Shown here piece by piece: positions 10,320-13,512 of a DNA stretch of 13,512 bases. Numbering within the stretch: position 1 is the stretch's first letter; every line of letters starts with the position of its first letter. Source of the stretch: an uncultured Atopobiaceae bacterium (GTDB lineage Bacteria > Actinomycetota > Coriobacteriia > Coriobacteriales > Atopobiaceae); assembly GCA_944321005.1 (NCBI GenBank), contig CALUJT010000031.1, positions 1 to 13,512 on the forward strand, in the 5' to 3' direction. Below the pieces are notes generated by a model. It searched no databases. It saw nothing but the letters and a program-made list of their open reading frames with translations, and had not been told where the DNA came from. The position numbers and the translations under genes were made by a program.

Positions 10320-10360
10320 ATGAAATGGTCCTGAAGTTGCAACCAAACCCGACCATGCAC

Positions 10361-10390
10361 TTCACGCGAGGGCAACGGCTGTGAAACAAT
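10361..10390 (+). promoter_or_regulatory. glnN: Possible extended -10 promoter of glnN
   Basis: TTCACG (10361-10366) and AACAAT (10385-10390) are 18 bases apart; each matches its consensus at four of six bases. A TG at 10382-10383, one base before the -10 hexamer, makes it an extended -10. Transcription would start near 10397 and give a leader of about 50 bases. The perfect palindrome TAACGTTA (10398-10405) lies at this start and could be an operator. This is a weak prediction. Confidence 0.35.
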
Positions 10391-10445
10391 GGGCACGTAA
10401 CGTTATCCGCCGTAAGCCACACGCCAACGACGAAAAGGGGCGCAC

Positions 10446-12536
10446 ATGGGCAAGGACAAGGTCACACAGGAGTTCGGCAGCCTGCTGTTCACTGACGCCG
10501 TGATGCAGGAACGGCTCCCCAAGCCTACGTACAAGGAGCTTCGTCAGGTCATCGACGACGGCAAGCCGCTCGACCTCGACATCGCCAACGAGGTCGCCCA
10601 CGCCATGAAGGAATGGGCGCTCGAGAAGGGCGCCACGCACTTCGCGCACTGGTTCCAGCCGCTCACGGGCATCACCTCCGAGAAGCACGACAGCTTCCTC
10701 ACGCCCATCAACGACGGAACGATCCTCATGTCCTTCTCGGGCAAGGAGCTCGTTCAGGGCGAGCCCGACGCCTCGAGCTTCCCCTCGGGCGGGCTGCGCG
10801 CCACCTTCGAGGCCCGCGGCTACACCGCCTGGGACCCCACGAGCCCGGCCTTCATCAAGGACGAGGTCCTCTGCATCCCCACCGCCTTCGTCTCCTACAC
10901 CGGTGAGGCGCTCGACAAGAAGACGCCGCTTTTGCGCTCGCAGGTCGCCCTCGAGAAGCAGGCCAAGCGCGTGCTGGCGCTCTTTGGCCGCGAGCCCAAG
11001 CGAGTCTTCACCACCATCGGCCCCGAGCAGGAGTACTTCCTCGTGCGCGAGGAGGACTACGAGAGGCGCCCCGACCTCATCTACTGCGGCCGCACGCTCT
11101 TTGGCTGCGAGCCGGTCAAGGGCCAGGAGCTCGAGGAGCACTACTTCGGCGCCATCCGGCCCACCGTCAACGACTTCATGAAGGAGGTCGACGACGAGCT
11201 CTGGAAGCTGGGCGTTCCGGTGAAGACCAAGCACAACGAGGTCGCCCCGTCCCAGCACGAGCTCGCCCCGATTTTCGAGCAGGGGTCGCTCGCCATTGAC
11301 GACAACCTCCTCACCATGGAGAAGCTCAAGCTGCTTGCCACGCGCCACGGCCTTGCCTGCCTCGAGCACGAGAAGCCCTTCGAGTACGTGAACGGCTCCG
11401 GCAAGCACAACAACTGGTCCATCTGCGCCGACGGCAAGAACCTGCTCGAGCCCGGCGACGTGCCCTCCGAGAACCTGCAGTTCCTGGTGTTCCTGGCGGC
11501 GCTCGTGGCCGCCGTCGACGAGCACGCCGACCTGCTGCGCATGAGCGTGGCCTCCGCCGGCAACGACCACCGTCTCGGCGCCAACGAGGCGCCGCCGGCG
11601 ATCATCTCCGTCTTCCTGGGAGACCAGCTCCACGCCATCGTGGAGGCCCTGATCAACAAGGAGGAGCCGGAGGTCCACGAGGCCGAGCGCATGGACCTGG
11701 GCGTGCCCGCGCTGCCCGACCTGCTGCGCGACTCCACCGACCGCAACCGCACCTCGCCCTTCGCCTTCACGGGCAACAAGTTCGAGTTCCGCATGTGCGG
11801 CAGCCAGCAGAACCTGGCCGACCCCAACGTGGTGCTCAACACCGCCGTGGCCGAGCAGTGCGACCGCTTTGCCACCAAGCTCGAGGGCAAGACCGGCGAC
11901 GAGTTCACCAACCTGGCCCTTCGCTGGGTGCGGCACACCCTGCGCGACCACCAGCGCGTGCTCTTTGAGGGCAACGGCTACTCCGAGGAGTGGGAGGCCG
12001 AGGCCGAGCGGCGGGGCCTGCCCAACCTCAAGACCACCCCGGACGCGCTGCCGTGCATGGTCAAGCCCGAGAACATCGCGTTCTACGAGAAGTATCACGT
12101 GCTCGACGCGGCGGAGATTCACGCGCGCTACGTCTCCAAGGCCGAGCAGTACGCCAAGCTCCTCAACATCGAGGCCAACACGATGGTCTACATGGCGCGC
12201 CACCTCTACCTTCCCGCGCTCTCCGAGTACTCGGGCGACCTTGCCTCGACGGTGGCCACCAAGGCCGAGATCGGGATCGAGGCCCCGGTGGAGAAGGAGC
12301 TCGTGCGCCTGCTCACCGAGGGAATCGCCGCGGTTCACGACTCCGCCGGCGAGCTCGAGCGCGTGAACGCCGAGGCCCAGGCAATCTGTGACCCGCAGGC
12401 GCAGTGCGACGCCTACCGCGACGCGGTGCTGCCGGCGATGGACGTGCTGCGCACCGCCGTCGACGGCATGGAGAAGATCTGCGGCGCCGACTACTGGCCC
12501 GTGCCCACCTACAACCAGATGCTCTTCTGGGTGTAG
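10446..12536 (+). CDS. glnN: Glutamine synthetase type III
   Basis: Makes glutamine from glutamate, ammonium and ATP. The 696-residue length and the sequence mark the large type III enzymes, found in Bacteroidota, many anaerobic Firmicutes and some Actinomycetota, and not the 450-residue type I. The N-terminal domain includes [12 protein letters not shown] and [16 protein letters not shown]. Catalytic-domain marks are GPEQEYFLV (about 192-200), [17 protein letters not shown] (about 262-278), [10 protein letters not shown] (about 316-325), [15 protein letters not shown] (about 378-392) and [18 protein letters not shown] (about 433-450), which supply metal, glutamate and phosphate contacts. Type III enzymes form double hexameric rings and are not known to be controlled by adenylylation like the type I enzyme. 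ATG 10446 follows AAAAGGGG at good spacing. The gene stands alone, divergent from polA, with its own promoter region. With gltBD it completes GS-GOGAT ammonium assimilation. Confidence 0.97.
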   Translation: MGKDKVTQEFGSLLFTDAVMQERLPKPTYKELRQVIDDGKPLDLDIANEVAHAMKEWALEKGATHFAHWFQPLTGITSEKHDSFLTPINDGTILMSFSGKELVQGEPDASSFPSGGLRATFEARGYTAWDPTSPAFIKDEVLCIPTAFVSYTGEALDKKTPLLRSQVALEKQAKRVLALFGREPKRVFTTIGPEQEYFLVREEDYERRPDLIYCGRTLFGCEPVKGQELEEHYFGAIRPTVNDFMKEVDDELWKLGVPVKTKHNEVAPSQHELAPIFEQGSLAIDDNLLTMEKLKLLATRHGLACLEHEKPFEYVNGSGKHNNWSICADGKNLLEPGDVPSENLQFLVFLAALVAAVDEHADLLRMSVASAGNDHRLGANEAPPAIISVFLGDQLHAIVEALINKEEPEVHEAERMDLGVPALPDLLRDSTDRNRTSPFAFTGNKFEFRMCGSQQNLADPNVVLNTAVAEQCDRFATKLEGKTGDEFTNLALRWVRHTLRDHQRVLFEGNGYSEEWEAEAERRGLPNLKTTPDALPCMVKPENIAFYEKYHVLDAAEIHARYVSKAEQYAKLLNIEANTMVYMARHLYLPALSEYSGDLASTVATKAEIGIEAPVEKELVRLLTEGIAAVHDSAGELERVNAEAQAICDPQAQCDAYRDAVLPAMDVLRTAVDGMEKICGADYWPVPTYNQMLFWV

Positions 12537-12574
12537 CCCCTCGTCTCCCGCCGAGAAGAACCTCGCGTCGCACA

Positions 12575-12609
12575 GCCGCCCCGCGTGCCCTCCCGGCGCG
12601 CGGGGCGGC
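12575..12609 (+). terminator. GC-rich hairpin downstream of glnN
   Basis: A perfect 11-bp stem (GCCGCCCCGCG at 12575-12585 with CGCGGGGCGGC at 12599-12609) has a 13-base loop and starts 38 bases after the glnN stop, the same distance as the branched repeat after the gltBD operon. There is no T-run, so it would be a non-classical terminator or a 3'-end stabilising structure. Confidence 0.4.
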
Positions 12610-12662
12610 GCCGTGGAGCGTGGCGCCTGCGCGCGGGGGCGGCGCCCGGCGGGAACGGGGCG

Positions 12663-12721
12663 CGATTGGGTAGCATGTTTGATGCGTTTCGCTCCTTCCC
12701 ATCAAACATGCCGCCCAATCG
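12663..12721. repeat. Long CGATTGGG hairpin
   Basis: The arms 12663-12684 and 12700-12721 pair over 22 positions: 8 bp CGATTGGG, then one G-T wobble and one mismatch, then 12 bp GCATGTTTGATG. The loop is 15 bases. The arm sequence belongs to the family seen at 6575-6791. It lies in the convergent gap after glnN, about 125 bases past the stop. No T-run follows on either strand, so a simple intrinsic terminator is unlikely. A palindromic repeat of REP type, a small RNA or a mobile-element remnant are options. Confidence 0.8.
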
Positions 12722-12790
12722 TTCCACGAAGCTGGCAGACTCGGGGGATTGCAGGTTCTTCTCGCCCGCTCAAGGCACTGGCGCATAAGA

Positions 12791-12882
12791 AGCTGTACCC
12801 AACGGGAGGGGATTTCCGCAGAATCGTGGCTCTGAGGCGCGCGGGGGAAGGCAACTGCCCAATGGGACGGGTTTTCCGGCAG
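12791..12882 (+). repeat. Two imperfect direct repeats about 60 bases apart
   Basis: Unit 1 (12791-12821) and unit 2 (12853-12882) share the pattern CTG-CCCAAYGGGASGGGWTTTCC followed by GCAG or GGCAG. Each contains CCCAA(C/T)GGG, a self-complementary core resembling the CCCAAT part of the CGATTGGG family. They lie shortly before the end of the HAD gene. Function unknown. Confidence 0.5.
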
Positions 12883-12925
12883 CGAAAGAGGGCGAGCGGC
12901 GGCACCGGGGGACGTGCCGCCGCGA

Positions 12926-13512
12926 CTAGCGGTCCCTCCGCGCGTCGGCGTCGTTGAGGCGCGCCACGATGCGCGTCAGCTCGCGCGCGAACTCGTCCAT
13001 CGGCCCGCGCCACACGGCGTCGCGCGGCCGCGCGTGGCCAACGTACGCCGTGCGCAGTCCGCAGTCCGGGCGGACGATGTCGCGCCGGGCGTCGTTGCCC
13101 ACCATGAGGCACTCCTCGAGGCGCACTCCCAGCTGGTTGGCGAACTCCTGGTAGTAGCGCACGCTCGGCTTGCACCGGGTGGAGTTGGAGTAGGTGGACA
13201 CGAGCGCGAAGTCGCCCTCGCTCACGTCCGCCCAGCCCATGCGCGCGCGGTCGCACTCGAGCGAGAACGTGGGGTTGGTGGCGAGCGCGCAGGTGAGGCC
13301 GGAGGACCACACGGCGTCGATCGCCCTTCTCGCCCCCTCCACCGGGCGCGCGCCCACCACGCCCCCGGAGAAGCCGGGGACCATCTCGTGCTCGTAGTAG
13401 TCCACGAGGTCGCGAATCGCGGGGTCGTCGAGCGGGATTCCGCAGGCCGAGAAGAACGTCTGGTTGAAGAGCTGCTCGTTGGTGAGGGAGTCCTGACGGT
13501 CCTGGGAGTCTA
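12926..13512 (-). CDS. HAD-family hydrolase, 5' end outside the window
   Basis: The minus-strand frame is open to the right edge (upstream part reads TNEQLFNQTFFSACGIPL), so GTG 13405 is internal and about 195 C-terminal residues are seen. Haloacid dehalogenase-superfamily marks are motif II ALATNPTF (Thr/Asn after the hydrophobic strand), the motif III lysine in TRCKPSVRYYQ and motif IV MVGNDARRDIVRPDCGLRTAYVGH, whose Asp residues hold Mg2+. Motif I (DxDGT), with the nucleophile, would be upstream and is not seen. Such proteins are usually cytoplasmic phosphatases of small metabolites. The spacing from ATNP to CKPS to GND is that of the phosphoglycolate phosphatase/dehalogenase type, but the substrate cannot be named. 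The gene converges on glnN. Confidence 0.88.
   Translation of the reverse strand, partial: DSQDRQDSLTNEQLFNQTFFSACGIPLDDPAIRDLVDYYEHEMVPGFSGGVVGARPVEGARRAIDAVWSSGLTCALATNPTFSLECDRARMGWADVSEGDFALVSTYSNSTRCKPSVRYYQEFANQLGVRLEECLMVGNDARRDIVRPDCGLRTAYVGHARPRDAVWRGPMDEFARELTRIVARLNDADARRDR

Larger units (their letters stand above)
12550..12766. repeat. Inverted 13-mer pair bracketing the glnN 3' region
   Basis: GCCGAGAAGAACC (12550-12562) and GGTTCTTCTCGCC (12754-12766) are inverted copies matching at 12 of 13 bases. Both have the GAAC form, whereas the pair at 10204/10307 both have GGAC, so the two members of each pair match each other better than they match the other pair. The long hairpin at 12663-12721 is inside this bracket. 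Confidence 0.55.
12537..12925. other. Gene-free convergent gap with hairpins and repeats
   Basis: These 389 bases lie between the convergent glnN and the HAD gene. Open frames here are low quality and cross repeats. In order, the gap holds a 13-mer copy (12550), a GC hairpin (12575-12609), three GGCGCC sites (12607, 12622, 12641), the long CGATTGGG hairpin (12663-12721), an inverted 13-mer copy (12754) and two direct repeats (12791-12882). No T-run terminator and no tRNA is seen. Confidence 0.6.

Noticed and set aside
7609..10323. A 904-codon open frame on the plus strand opposite polA
   Set aside because: Antisense to polA, with a composition typical of GC-rich shadows and no recognisable motif. 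polA has all catalytic motifs on the other strand.
10362..12338. A 658-codon open frame on the minus strand opposite glnN
   Set aside because: Shadow of glnN for the same reasons.
12388..12957. Plus-strand frame of 189 codons over the end of glnN and the following gap
   Set aside because: Overlaps glnN out of frame and reads through the hairpins and direct repeats. The product is Arg/Ala/Pro low complexity.
13446..13458. Another 13-mer-like copy (GCCGAGAAGAACG) in the HAD gene
   Set aside because: It lies in confident coding sequence, where it encodes Thr-Phe-Phe-Ser-Ala on the minus strand, so it may be coincidental and was not counted in the family.

Overview
The window is about 70% G+C, with strong G/C preference at third codon positions and tightly packed genes. 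Everything points to a bacterial chromosome of the high-GC Gram-positive type. The gene set fits an anaerobic actinobacterium of the class Coriobacteriia (Olsenella/Atopobium/Collinsella-like): a clostridial-style GltD with Gram-positive features, a type III glutamine synthetase, a Nim-like flavoprotein and a Pol I with a dead proofreading domain. This placement is inference from gene types and composition, not from a marker gene. I see no phage, insertion sequence, CRISPR array, tRNA or rRNA.

Layout. 1-4763 (+): the 3' two thirds of gltB, then gltD, then a small unknown ORF, probably one operon. 4764-4927: a convergent gap with a branched inverted repeat and a tandem 13-mer. 4928-5860 (-): a zinc-dependent phospholipase C-like protein, divergent from a pyridoxamine-oxidase-fold flavoprotein (5960-6472, +). 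6473-6901: a 429-base convergent gap without a gene but full of repeats. 6902-10167 (-): polA followed by rnhA, overlapping by one base, an operon for RNA primer and Okazaki-fragment processing. 10168-10445: a divergent promoter region. 10446-12536 (+): glnN, glutamine synthetase III. 12537-12925: a second gene-free, repeat-rich convergent gap of 389 bases. 12926-13512 (-): a HAD-family hydrolase running off the right edge.

How the genes work together. GlnN makes glutamine from glutamate and ammonium, and GltB/GltD (GOGAT) turns glutamine plus 2-oxoglutarate into two glutamates. The window therefore carries both halves of the GS-GOGAT ammonium assimilation cycle, separated by about 6 kb of DNA-replication and unrelated genes.

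The genes are mostly ordinary. The most unusual content is between them. Two repeat families recur. One is a 13-mer with core GCGAGAAGRAC, found 11 times, nearly all in gaps or at gene edges, sometimes as exact 13-base tandems and sometimes as inverted pairs. The other is CGATTGGGYA-(N)-GTTTGATG, found in the two large convergent gaps and forming a near-perfect 22-bp-arm hairpin at 12663-12721. I do not recognise either family.
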